From Oscheius dolichura (taxonomy: Eukaryota > Nematoda > Chromadorea > Rhabditida > Rhabditidae), in the NCBI GenBank assembly GCA_932521035.1, contig OW051497.1, positions 11,842,001 to 11,906,000 of the forward strand: 64,000 nt of DNA, read 5' to 3'. Position numbers and translations under genes: made by a program. Below, piece after piece: positions 34,457-45,781 of this stretch. Every line of letters begins with the position of its first letter. Position 1 is the stretch's first letter. The notes beneath the pieces were generated by a model that saw only the letters and a program-made list of their open reading frames with translations, had not been told where the DNA came from and ran no database searches.

Positions 34457-37400
34457 ATGAAGTTCCTTCTTATTCTATTACTGTATAACTTCCGAATAGC
34501 TACCGGAAAACTTCCAGACAATGTAATCGCTTCTTGTAATTGTCAGTTCCCCTCGTTATAATTATTAAGTATCCTTCCAGCTACCTGTTTATCTCATAGT
34601 ACCGTCCTCATGCCTGTATTTTCGAATTCTACTCCAAGTGAAGCCATAAAACAGCTTCAAATGCACCTCCTCTCTCAAATTGACACGTGTTTTCGAGGAA
34701 ATTTTTCTGTACATATTTATTTATCTGGAAGTCGTGATTGGGTAACATGTTGCGATGCTAGGAGTTGTTCCCGGACCGTCCTCGATCTAACACGGGAAGA
34801 TGTTATTTGTCCTTCCGTTGGCGGTAAGCTCGTATCAGACTCCCACATAAACTAATAAAATTCAGGTCCTGTTGATACCAGCGATTCTTGTGGGCTGCAA
34901 GCGATTGTTAATGACGTTGTCAAGGAAGAACCCAGTCAGATATATGTCCTGTCGAATTTTGTTACTCCAAGTCTTTTAAAGTCGAAGCAAAATGTTAGGA
35001 TAGCACTGATCAGCAATAAACTACCAGGTACGGTTCATATTAGACTCCAGCTTTATTTTCAGATCTTGGCTTTACTATAACAACTAGCAGCAATATCGTA
35101 ACCGTTTCAAACTTTGCCGAACTCTCAAAGATGACCAAGCCCTACTGTTCAAGAAGTGCTCCAACTCCTCCTGTCAAATGTGAAGTCACGATCCCAACGA
35201 ATGATACAAATATGGTGGAACTTCGTATCTTCTTGGGAATATCCAGCTCCGGGCACTTTGATCAGATCCTTGAAGGGCTGGCAAAGTTTCTTACTAAAGA
35301 TTATTTTGATAACCAGGACGGAAAGGTATTGTCACTTTGTATTTTGTGGAATTAATCCTTTTAGATTATCATATTTGGCCCGAAAGCAAAGAATCTAGGG
35401 AAGTGCTGGTGGTACAATGTACACAAGTGTATCCTCGATATGCAGTCCAAGGGAGAGGATTCTATCCATGTGACTGGCTGTGGCTCTGCTTCTAATCTTT
35501 ATGTTTTAGGTAACTGCCGATAAAATTAGTCGGGATGATATCGATTTCGCCCCGGACGTCATGGGTTTCATGAGAAGGGAGGCGATCCGACAGAAGCAGA
35601 TGCAACCTGTAGGGATTTGGTCAAAAAATAATTGAATGCAAAGTTTCAGACGTTTGTCCTCGTCATCAGCGACTACATTTCCCTGAATTACCTGGATAAC
35701 AGATACATCTTCGAGAAGGCATTGGCGTCTCAGTCGGTGGCTTTTGTTCTCGGTGTTATGCTGAATTGGAATGGTTTGGATAAACAGACTGCAGTGAAGT
35801 AAGATATAATTGGAACTAGCTGGTAAAGATGACAGATACTACGGTTCGCTTCTGAATAGTGATGCTCTATATCCCATGGACTTGTTCGCTGACTTAAATG
35901 GATTGGCTGATAGAATACTCAATGTCAGCTTCAGCGATCCGCCAAATGATACAGTGACGACAATAGCTCCCGGTTCCTATCCGCCTACATGTAAGGAATG
36001 TCACAATATGTATAAAAGTCTTCAAGATCCACCCGCAACTCCTAAGTCTGATGTGATAATTGTCCTATCCTTGGCATTTTGGACCAGCGAGATACAGTTA
36101 CAGCTGCTACAGTCGTTTTTAAGCCGGACAGCTACTACCTGCGTAAATCAGGAGAACCAGTATGCCATACAGAAAGACGACGGCCCTGAAAAGATTAGAT
36201 TCTGTCCAGAGTAAGATTATTACCGTATTGAAAAGAATAGATTCCAGTTCTCAATGTTTGGAAGAAGAGATAGACTCGATGGATATAACCAATTCTGTTT
36301 CCGACTTTGATAATACCTACGAGGTGAGGGCTAGTTTCTTCTTTTTATATTATTTTAGGCAATCCAACGAGCTCTTATAACACTAGACCCTGTCCATAAC
36401 TCGGTTAACCAGAAAATGCCTTCCATTGTTCTTGTTACGAATTATGCCTCAAGAACCTTCATGAGCTATTACGACGACAGTGGATCCGATTTTAGAAGGA
36501 ACCTCTCCTTTGTGGATTTCCAAGTAGGGTTCTACAGTAATTAACTCTTTCTTCAGATAATCTTGATCAATTCTTCGAACGACTACCATATGTACAGTTC
36601 TCTCTATAACAAGTTTATTCACACCTTTCCCAATTTTGAAGACTTGGAGAATGCTAATTTCTATTTCTGCAGGGGATCACGTGGTAACTTTATAATATAA
36701 AATTGAACTAGAAAATTTAGATACAGAGTCAAATGTTGGACTGAGCAACGCTGGAATCATAGCCATTTGTTCAGCTGTTGTTGTTTTACTTATTGCCCTA
36801 ACAATTTTAGTCTGTGGTTTCTATAGAAATAGAAACAAAAGAAAGTACAGTGTTCGTTTGTCACATATGAATTTTGATGTCAGTTTCAGTCAGCGGATAA
36901 AATCCCGATCATAAGCAAGGAGTTTGATGATCTCGGGAAAGAGATTTTAAACATCTCAGGGCTGGCACGAGTGAAGGAAGATCCGTGGGAGATGAGCCGT
37001 CAGCAGATAATCCAGGTTAAAAACGACACTGTTTAATGACTGTTTGTAGGGCACAGAATTAGGCAGAGGCAGCGGTGGAGTAGTCTTCAGAGGTAGAGAA
37101 ATTTCCTTGGGTTTTATTTTATGGCGCTTCCAGGGTCTATTCTCGGACGGGCGCCGTGTGAATTCATCTATCGTCGAAATTTCTACGCATACCAATACGA
37201 CAACTGCCCGGTTGCAATAAAGGCATGTTAGCAATCATATTATAGAATTAAATATGAGCTTCGGCGTGGGCATAACGGAATGTTCCAGGAACAGCTCATC
37301 GGGTCAGGGGAGAAGGGTCGGCAGCAGCTTTTGGACGAGATTGAGATCATGAAGGTTGGGGCTCTACCCTGTTTGGAATATCTGGAAGATTTAGGCCATT

Positions 37401-38966
37401 AAACCTCATCACAATATTGCCAACATGTTGGGTTGCGTAACCAATGTCCATCCGATCTGTCTGGTGCTGGAGTACGCGGAAGGAGGATGTCTGAAGGATC
37501 ATATCACAGGGAAACCTATTTTGTCTGCGGTACGTGGGGGCTCAGATCATTGCGAAGCTAGCCGACCCACGTGCAGTCGGTTAAATGGCCACCCCAATTA
37601 TTTTCGGCTAACGACCCCATTGAAACTAAAAAGCGAAACTCCAGAGTCAAGACACTTTCAACATTCAGTTCCTCATTGCGTAGCTCCCTATTAAAATGAA
37701 GGAAAGTGCTTCTTGACGTCGTATACAAAACAATCCTATGACGCGTTAATCTCTCCAAATTCGACACAATTTTTGGCGATTTTGTATGATTAAAACCTCT
37801 CTATATCATTCCACGAAAGCCGGACGTACAGATCATATGGGTTAAACGTTTTCACGTATAAAGTGATCGGTGGCCACTATTATTAGACACCTGGAGAGTG
37901 GACAATTGGGTTACATATGTTGAAAATCTGATCAGGACAGAGGAACCTCACATACCCACACATAGAAAACAATAATAACCAATTTTTAGAGTGCACAACC
38001 TTGTAGAGAACACAGAGATGTCATTTGTGAGAGGGATGTGCTCTCCTTCCTGTGGCAAATCTGCAACGGAATGGTTTGTTTTAAGAACTTATTATGACCA
38101 ACAGGAAACGAGGTATTTAGGCGTTCATCCACCATTGCGGAGTGATTCATAGAGACCTAGCTGCACGGAATATACTTTTGAAACGTGGGCGCGATGTACT
38201 TATTGCTGACTTCGGACTGGCAATATGGAAAGAAAGTCAACCAATATACACAAAGGTATGTTTAGACGTTAACCGTTAAACAAAAACTTGGGCATTCCAT
38301 AGTCAACAACATTTTCTCCTTTTTGACTGAATAGGGTTCAACAAAAGCAAATTACAGATCAAACGGCTGCCGATTAAGTGGACATCCCCTGAAGCCCTCT
38401 CCCGTGCGGAGTTTGGCGAAGCCTCTGACATTTGGTAGGTATATTGGTTAAGGGTCTCCCCCTCGCCGAACTTTGGCCATCAAGTGGACATTTTCAAAGT
38501 GTGCGCGACTCCTTTACTAATGAACACATCCCACTCACGCCATAAGCAAATCTTCTAATGATTCTAATGTAACAATTGGCCAAATCAAAAATCTTGAGGA
38601 AGTTATGATGAGTCGCTCACTGTGGCAGAGCAGAAAACATGTCTAGGCAATGTTTTAGGTCGTTTGGTGTCTGCGCGTGGGAGATCCTGGCATCGGGGGC
38701 AGAGCCCTTTGCCCACGTACCCACTCCGGAGATCCTTTCGTACCTCCACTCGGGACGTAGACTGGAGAGACCGGCAGGTTGTAACGACATATTGTAGGTT
38801 GTCATATGTACAGAATAATGACTCTTAAAGATGGTTAATAATAAAATCATGCTGGCATGAAGACCCCGTCAAACGGCCGAAATTCGACGACCTCAAAGAG
38901 AAACTGGCTTCTCTTCTAGAAGACATTTGCAGCGGGTACGGCTACGTGGTTCCACTTCAAGAATAA
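34457..38966 (+). CDS. Receptor tyrosine kinase with tandem VWA-like ectodomain
   Basis: Type I receptor. It opens with a signal peptide (MKFLLILLLYNFRIATG) and three successive von Willebrand A-like modules: about 34590-35150 (ending VSNFAELSKM), about 35200-35935 (GISSSGHFDQILEGLAKFL, FVLVISDYISLN, DLFADLNGLADRI), and about 36045-36700 (SDVIIVLSLAFW, SIVLVTNYASRTF, IILINSSND). None shows an intact DxSxS metal motif. One TM follows at about 36750-36820 (IIAICSAVVVLLIALTILV). The kinase runs from about 37050: GRGSGGVVF, VAIK, a Glu helix (LLDEIEIMK), LEYAEGGCL, HRDLAARN, DFG, PIKWTSPEAL and CWHEDPVKRP; all catalytic residues are present. Introns in the kinase include a GC-AG one (37221-37256) and three longer ones (37531-37989, 38270-38358, 38437-38661). 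Ends at TAA 38966. The combination is not one I know as a named RTK class. Confidence 0.9.
37221..37256 (+). other. GC-AG intron in the receptor kinase gene
   Basis: Intron of about 36 nt with donor AAG/GCATGT and an acceptor ending ATATGAG. It directly follows the catalytic VAIK lysine and keeps phase 0 into LRRGHNG. The GT option four bases later leads to a stop. Confidence 0.65.
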
Positions 38967-39622
38967 ACAACATATCTTTCCATGACCTCATTAAAGTATT
39001 CTGAACATGTGTCATATACAGACACCTGAAGAAATGTCTACTCCCCGCTATGTTTTTCTGTTTTGAAGGTAGTATACTCGCGACCTGGTGTAGTGAACTG
39101 TTTCTTGGAGACATTCCAATTATCGCGGAATTATTATTATGGCTGACGCTTAAACTGGATTATTCGTGTCTTTCCTTATACTGACTGTTGATGAATTTTC
39201 TAAGAACTGTGGGATTTTCACAACAAGGGCAAAATTAGCCGCTTCCGTCCCATCGGGCAATGATCATGGAGATTCCACCTTCGACCTTCATTTTTTCAAA
39301 CCCGCTGATCTGTTAAAGGGCCTAATCAACATGTTCACATGACAATAGCCGTTACTATTCACAAGACACTGATTTCACACATGATCAGTTTCTTGACGCA
39401 CTTAAAGATCTCGAATGAAATACTGTAAGTTTGAACTCTTAAAGATCCACGCCATTCTTCACCATCCCGGAAAAGGCCCTTCTAGTGGGCGGAGAATAAT
39501 GAGAACCGAATTCTCCAGGGACCCCGTACGCCAGTTGATAATATTCATTTCTTAAGAAGGCTTTTAAAAGCTTCAACGACAGTCGCTCTGCCGCAAAGGG
39601 GGCGGAGCAAATTCATTCCGTC
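38967..39622. other. Intergenic region
   Basis: Spacer between the kinase gene and the neuropeptide-like gene. No coding frame is supported. Confidence 0.5.
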
Positions 39623-40309
39623 ATGGTCCCTCTCCGCCGGTTGGGTCTGTCCTTACTTCTTCTTATTGCACTATTTGCTATTGTTTCTGCTCAATTTGTA
39701 GACATACAAGGTGAGTTACAGTATGCTTACAGTAATGATTGAGTAAACCTTTTTTCCCTAATTGTCTCTCAAAGGGGCCTTCCCTTCCCATTCCTACAAT
39801 CCGCTCTAATTTCTTTCTCATCCATCCAGACGACTTGTTTTCTTTTGAAATTCTATGTAGTCTACCTCCATTTAAATTCCGGATTTCATCAATTCCTCCC
39901 TCGAATGGGTCTAGACAAACCCCTGGTCGTTTTACCCGCTTTGTCACGTAAATCTCTTCTAATGGTTATCTTCTTCTTAAAATCGGTAGCAACACACAAC
40001 AATCTAAGCATCTCATTGTTTTGAGCAACTGCCCTTTTCTAATTTATTCTGAAAAAGCGATAAACTAAAGAGAGTTACCGTCTTCAACGTCACAGCTGCT
40101 TAAATAATGTTTTTATAATTTTGTTATCCTGATTTCCAATTTATGCAGTTTTGTGTTATCCCTTGAATGTCCGTGGGAATTTAACGCTTCCTGACCTCTT
40201 CGTTCCCCGTAATCCAGTGTCATCACAAAAAGCCTGGTCTTTTGACTACGGGAAGAAGAGAGCACTTCCCCCACCTATGACAGCGGGGCAGGTCAATTTC
40301 CCACCATGA
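39623..40309 (+). CDS. Probable neuropeptide precursor
   Basis: Two exons: 39623-39710 and 40149-40309, joined in phase 1 across a 438-nt intron. Exon 1 encodes a strong signal peptide (LGLSLLLLIALFAIVSA) then QFVDIQ. Exon 2 encodes a short precursor of about 50 residues containing KAWSFDYGKKR. The Gly-Lys-Lys-Arg is the classical amidation plus dibasic cleavage site, and the preceding Lys could be the N-terminal cut, giving AWSFDY-amide. After it come ALPPPMTAGQVNFPP and the stop. Total length of about 83 residues is normal for a single-peptide precursor. I cannot tie the peptide to a named family. It would be secreted from neurons and act on a GPCR. Exon 1 and the splice sites (CAAG/GTGAGT, TTATGCAG) are good. 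Confidence 0.7.
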
Positions 40310-41539
40310 GGAGTTATTTCCCGTGATGTCAAAAAGTGATAGTAGTAGAATCACCGTCCCTCGAATGGGCAAGGGAACCATTGTTGTGTAATTTGATCAT
40401 GATCTAGTGATAATGCGTGGTTGACTGGAATTATTTTGTTCAAAAAAAAAATTACCGCGCACTGCTGGGCAAGTGCACCTTTTTGAAAGGAGAAAAGGGC
40501 AGCGGTTCACTTAGACACCTCCGCCCTTACTAATGATATTATTGTTTCTTTTGTTTGGATTTGTCTACCAATGTTCCCTTCTTCTTCTAATACCAACGAT
40601 CCTTGTAATTAATGCTAGTCACCGGAATGGAAGTAAAAAAAGTTCGTCCACTAGAATAATGCGGTAGTAATTGGATTTTAGAACAAGTGCGTAATTCGCG
40701 TCAGTGTCGTGCATCTGGGGGATCCATGCGAACAGATTTACCCTAGCGCTGACATCATTTTCCTCTTTGGTCCGTTACAGTCACAGCTCTCACAAGACTT
40801 GGATCCGATGACTAACCCATGGGGGCACTTTTCTCAATGAATTTGAGTGGGCTCCTCTTCGTAGTATTGCTTCCTGACATTTTCTATCTTTAGTGTTTTG
40901 TCTGGCTCACGTGGTTGGTTTAATGAAAAGTCTGCCTAGATTTGATGGCCTGGGCTAGACAAATGGGTAAGGGCCTGCACCTATGAAGCACTTTATATCT
41001 CAAATTTAACTGCTTGTGAAAAGAGTTGACCCTAGGATACAAAAAGTGCTATATTTTTTATAGAACGTAAAGATTAACGGAGCCTATAATTACTGGGTAT
41101 TTTTTAAGGAAATTTGGTTTAACTTCCTGGATGCATTCGTGCATAAAAGGGGCCAAAAATGAAAAATGACCAGTACGAAAATAACCAGGCCTTTTACAGA
41201 AGAATTTCTACCGATTCTCTCTCGCCCACGTCGTAACAATCTTGTATTCACGAAATTTATTCGTAAATGGCAGAACATGGACAACAAGCGATACGTCATC
41301 AACCCCATCAGTGTGTGATTGTGTTCACCGTAGTAGTGTCCTGCAGTGCAGAATAAAGACTGTTGTAAATATTTTATCATATTGGTTACTAAACAGAAGA
41401 AGAAGAGATTCACAACAAATACTTCTAAGGTATCACATGTGTGTGTATGTGTGTGGCTATGATGAGCGATAACAATTTTTGTCTTCTAGTGATCTAATGA
41501 GGCAGTTCTGCTGTTTTATGACAATTATACAGACTAGTT
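40310..41539. other. Intergenic region
   Basis: No supported coding frame. A poly-A run lies at 40442, and a TATAAA-rich stretch near 41050. Frames at 41090-41472 have no domain content. Confidence 0.45.
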
Positions 41540-43199
41540 TTACGCACACAGTTTTTGTGAAGTTTTAGTCTTTCCACTTCCGACACCGGCGATGATTTCC
41601 TGCTTCTTCTTCGGGTCCTCAACATCCTGCTCCTCCTTCTTTTCCGTTTCTACCGTCTCTTTAGGACCGTTTTCTCCTAGAACAACTTCAACCGGCTCTT
41701 TCTCCTTCCGACAGGAGAGTATCTTCTCCAAGACCGATTTAATTTCTCGTCCTGACTTCTCAATCTCCAATGCGGCTTTATGAACCTTAAAAATTTAATG
41801 AGCCGGCTATGTTTAAGGAAGGAAGTGAAGGGCAGAATCTACTCGCGCAGGGTCTCAACGACGCTTTGTTACACGTCAGAATGAAGTAGATCTCTCATAC
41901 ATACGACAATGTTGCGAGCTTTTTGTCCTTCTTAGAAGGGTGCTAGGCTGTGTCCACTACAAAACAACATCATGTCGCATCATTTTGGACGCATAATTGA
42001 AAACTTTTGGGGGCGGTAGAGATGAGTAAAGACATAAAATTCAGCAGCGTTCAAATACTCAGTAGATTCAAAAGCTCTTTGTTTTGTAAGTGGTACCTGT
42101 TTCAGGAAATAGGGCCCTCCTTGATTAACCATCCAGTTGTAAATGTAGCGGGGGATATTGGCCTCCGGATTATCAGAATAGGTCAAGATATAGTCTAATA
42201 ATAAATAAATCAATGTTAGAATAAAGAGAACTGACCGACACCATGTTCATCCCAATTCTTATGTGCTCGAATGGCCATGCGTGAAGTGTAGGTTGCTACT
42301 CGCACGTTCTTCGTGTTTGGCTTGGAAGGGACCACCTAAAATTATGAGCAAAAGGACTAATAAAAGGTTACCTCTTCCGGAACAACTTCGCTTTCTACTA
42401 CAGCAATTTTTTGATCTTCTGAAACCCAGGTCCTTCTCACGTAGATGTACTCCCTGGCATGGAGGGGATAGGGGAACTTTGAGACCCATCGAAGTAGCTA
42501 AAACTATTCCTTAAAACTGTTAAAAGCCATTCTCACCTCATGTTCCTTCTCCTCCTGGATTAATTCTAATGTCATAATGTTGGAGTCCCATTCCATACGG
42601 TAAGGGATATCATTTTGGGCATCCAAGAAAGATCGGGGCGAGATATCCCAATAGGTTCCAGCACATTTGTACTCATAGAGTTCTCGAGAGCCTGGTAATC
42701 TTCTAAAATTCAAAAATATTAAATAAGTATGAGAAACAATACCTGCGTAATGCTCTAAAATCTTTTTCTTCTCTCAAAACTTCCCAGCCTTTTTGCACAT
42801 CGTCTCTAGCGTCTAAAATTAGCTAAGTTGACGCAAACTGGAAGCGGCGCACCAAATTCGCCCTCTGACTTCTCAGCGGATTGGTATCTTTCGTCCGATA
42901 TACCAAATTCTTTGAAAGAAAAGGTAGCTGCTAGCGCAAAGAATACCTTCGGTTCCAATATCTTTTTACTACTAAACCGGTCTGTTTGCTAAAAGTATAA
43001 GTAGCGCCGGCTCACCCCGTCTTCTCGTATTTGCATTTCCAACAAAAGTCTCTAGCCTGTTTATAAAATCTCCAGGTATTAAAGTTCCTACTGGTACCCG
43101 CTGTCTGCAAAGAAAAAAAATCAATATAATGGAATTTGTCAAGCCTAAACAAACCTGATAACTTCGTGACACTATAAAATCTAACAATTTACGGAACAT
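41540..43199 (-). CDS. STARD7-like START-domain lipid transfer protein
   Basis: START domain protein whose relatives carry phosphatidylcholine to mitochondria. The minus-strand exons give a basic N-terminus (MFRKLLDFIVSRSYQ, plausible mitochondrial targeting), a linker, then the START domain: VQKGWEVLREEKDFRALR, GSRELYEYKCAGTYWDISP, RMEWDSNIMTLELI, LLRWVSKFPYPLHAREYIYV, RVATYTSRMAIRAHKNWDE, YILTYSDNPEANIPRYIYNW and a final helix GGPYFLKQVHKAALEIEK. The FPYP..REY and TYSDNP..NIPRY blocks are diagnostic of the STARD7/PCTP branch. The last exon (41540-41786) adds a long Lys/Glu-rich tail, EEQDVEDPKKKQE, not part of the domain. Introns are mostly 40-50 nt, with one of about 290 nt before the last exon. 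The exons between 42840 and 43090 are the least certain. Confidence 0.9.
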
Positions 43200-43968
43200 C
43201 TTCAGTCATGGGAGCAATCTATAAAATAATTTGCTTAGAAAATAATGTAATCTACGAGCAGTTACAGTTTTTTGGAGAGGAAACGTCAAAGTTGGTCCCT
43301 AAAAGTTTAAGAAAGAGATGTGATGTTTTGCTATCAAGTGGGTCAACAAGTGACGCGAGTCACATTTTCTACCACACGAGATGGAAAATAGCATGGTTCT
43401 TTTGATGTTTAATCTCTTCGAAATGACCTTTCCAGAGGTTATATCAACTCAAATATACCTTAGTAACAACCACAACGTGGACTCCAAAATGTCAATAATA
43501 CCTTTCATTCATTCGCATACAAAAGTAAAAGTTATCACAGTCATGTATGCCAAAGGAGTTGTTGTAAAGAACACAAATTGTACGTAAGGGAAGGGTGTAT
43601 TATGGAATGAACGTGTGTGAAACAGATGACAGGAGGAATAACACAGTACAGTGGAGATCACCAGAAAGGCTAGAGAAGACTATCAGATACCTATTGCAGG
43701 GGGAGGAGATCAGGGAGTGGATAATACAAAAAAAGGGGAAACTAAGGAAAGGAAAAGGGGAAATAAGTACAATCAATCTTCGAAGAGATGGTCTTGGAAG
43801 ATTAGCTTTACAAATGGCTTTTCAGTGGCAAGAAGTGTCGTACAGAAGGGGCAAACCGGATGGAAGCTGTTTGTTCCGTGGGGCAGAGGAATCCGTGACC
43901 AGTATCTGAAACAAAAAGAGACAGTCAAGTTTCAGAGACAGACAAGTTTTCTTTCTAGGTATTTTTTT
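43200..43968. other. Intergenic region
   Basis: Spacer between the 5' end of the STARD7-like gene and the 3' end of Pellino, both on the minus strand. Plus-strand frames at 43208-43992 overlap each other and show no domain. Lys-rich low-complexity sequence at 43700-43800. Confidence 0.4.
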
Positions 43969-45781
43969 CTAGCCATCACTGCTTATCATTGAGCTTTGGA
44001 AGGCCAGACATGAAGGAGCATGAATCCTATCCCCCCTGGTTATTTGTAGAACGATTTCGATCTTTGTCCTGCATTCAAAGCTCAACACAAACAGTGTCGC
44101 CAGATCTTTGTTATAAAAGAATAAAAGTATAAAAAGTACCTGGCAGTATTACTGCTCGTAACGTGCCCACAGGGATTAAAACAATGGTCCAAGTCGCCCG
44201 AATCCAAGTGGAAAGCTGATTCCATACCCATAGACAGCTAAATTGTAAAATAAGAAGAACGACAAACTGATTTAGTTACCTGGATTACCCGTTCGCTTTC
44301 CTCTAGGCAAATTGGACATTTGCAGAGAGTCTGCCCGTTTGCGGAGTTCTGATAACCCCAGTGGTGCTTGCCTTGAACATGGCCACATCTTATGTACACC
44401 TGGAAGCAGTGAACTGTAGAATAAAATAAGAGATAGGTTTACATATGGTTGACGAGAGCTGGGACTCTTCGCACTCTTCTTCTTAGGAATAATAAGAGTA
44501 TTCAAGTTGACTGGACATTGTGGTTTTCCAGCGTTTAGACGGTCCAGAGCGAGATCAAGCTCCATCGAGGTGGGAGACTTGGCCAGTCCGTCAGCTGTCC
44601 TCCACAACAGCGTCGCTCCGCAGAGGTCAATCAAAGTTCCGTCCTGGAACATCAAAGATTGTAATTTTTAAATGAGAAAAAAGTACCTGAAGCATGTTTG
44701 TCTCCTCCTGAACCAGTTCTCCCCTATGGTTGCTGCTCCTCGTCTCCCGGAGTGAATAAATATCCCCGTCTACGGAGACTTCTCGCCAAACATAGGGGGC
44801 CGTCTCGTCGATATCTTCAGAATTCCTATTCGGGTGCAGGATAAGAACTCCGTTTGTTGTCAGTCCATCGACTTCTCCGTTTTTCTTTGTCCATTTTGTA
44901 GCCTTCTCCTAGAAAATACCGTTATAAACATTAAGAACTAAGCATACCCCGAGGAAAATGTTCCTGTGCGTGTCGAAGCCTGCCGCGTAAACGTAGGCTT
45001 TGTTTGGATTTTCTCGGTCAATTATTAAACGGCAAGCGTACCTAAAATAACAAAATAATTATAAAAAATATTGAACCCCTACCGGCTGATGGTTGAAGAC
45101 AAATTCCTGTTGCCTTCTTTCATCGCCCTGTTTGATTCACTCTTCACTGGACTAGAAATATTAGCCTGATTCGATGTCAGCCATGTATCAACAATAGTAA
45201 AATCAATTTGATCTTCGGAGGATCGTCCAATCTTAAAATAAATGGTCTACTTATTAAAAGTTATCTTAAATTACCTGGAACATGTCCTTACTGGCGTCTG
45301 AAACGAATTCGACTAATACTGTTTGTCGTTTTCCGTAGGAATATGAAACCACATGCTTTGTGACATCTAGAACCGCCTGAAAATTTAACAATCTGTTAAA
45401 AATGGAATAATTTAATTACCGGAGCATCCTTAGCGTCCACATTGAGTTGAGAAACAGCCCCCTTCTTGATACCATTACCCGTAGCTCGTTGCATAAGAGA
45501 CATTTTTGTTCGATGTCGTTTTACATGATGAGAAGACCCGCTTGTATCGAGAGTGCCATTGTACCTGCAAGGGCGAACGGCATAATAATAACTAGGAATA
45601 ACAACGATACAAACGATGGAAAAATAAAGAGGACATACCCGAGGAGAATGAGTTCACCGTAGACGCCGTCCTCCTCTACAAGGTGGGAGGTAATCTGCAT
45701 GGATTTTTCCTTCGACTGGATTAGAGCATTCTCCAAATCGCGAGAATCAATGGACACTGAGTCCACTTCTATCTGCGCCAT
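43969..45781 (-). CDS. Pellino E3 ubiquitin ligase
   Basis: Scaffold and E3 ligase of IL-1/Toll-type signalling, cytosolic. Exon 1 (45639-45781) encodes MAQIEVDS..., ending YGELILLG. Following exons give YNGTLDTSG, the FHA-like part (TKHVVSYSYGKRQTVLVEFV, DMFQIGRSSEDQIDFTIVD, YACRLIIDRENP, KAYVYAAGFDTHRNIFLGEK), DGLTTNGVLILHP, SLRETRSSNHRGELV, DGTLIDLCGATLLWRTADGL, and the RING-like region with PQCPVNLNTL, VYIRCGHVQGKHHWGY, CPICLEESE and NPCGHVTSSNTAR. The order matches Pellino closely. The last exon is uncertain: the best frame ends RIHAPSCLAFQSSMISSDG, where the usual last CPxC zinc pair has only one Cys. Introns are about 40-60 nt. A second frame there (PGGIGFMLLHV) resembles the usual C-terminus but cannot be joined. 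Confidence 0.92.

Noticed and set aside
43595-43992. Overlapping plus-strand ORFs of 104 and 113 codons
   Set aside because: Lys/Gly-rich low complexity, in conflicting frames, with no splice links; they lie in the spacer between two minus-strand genes.
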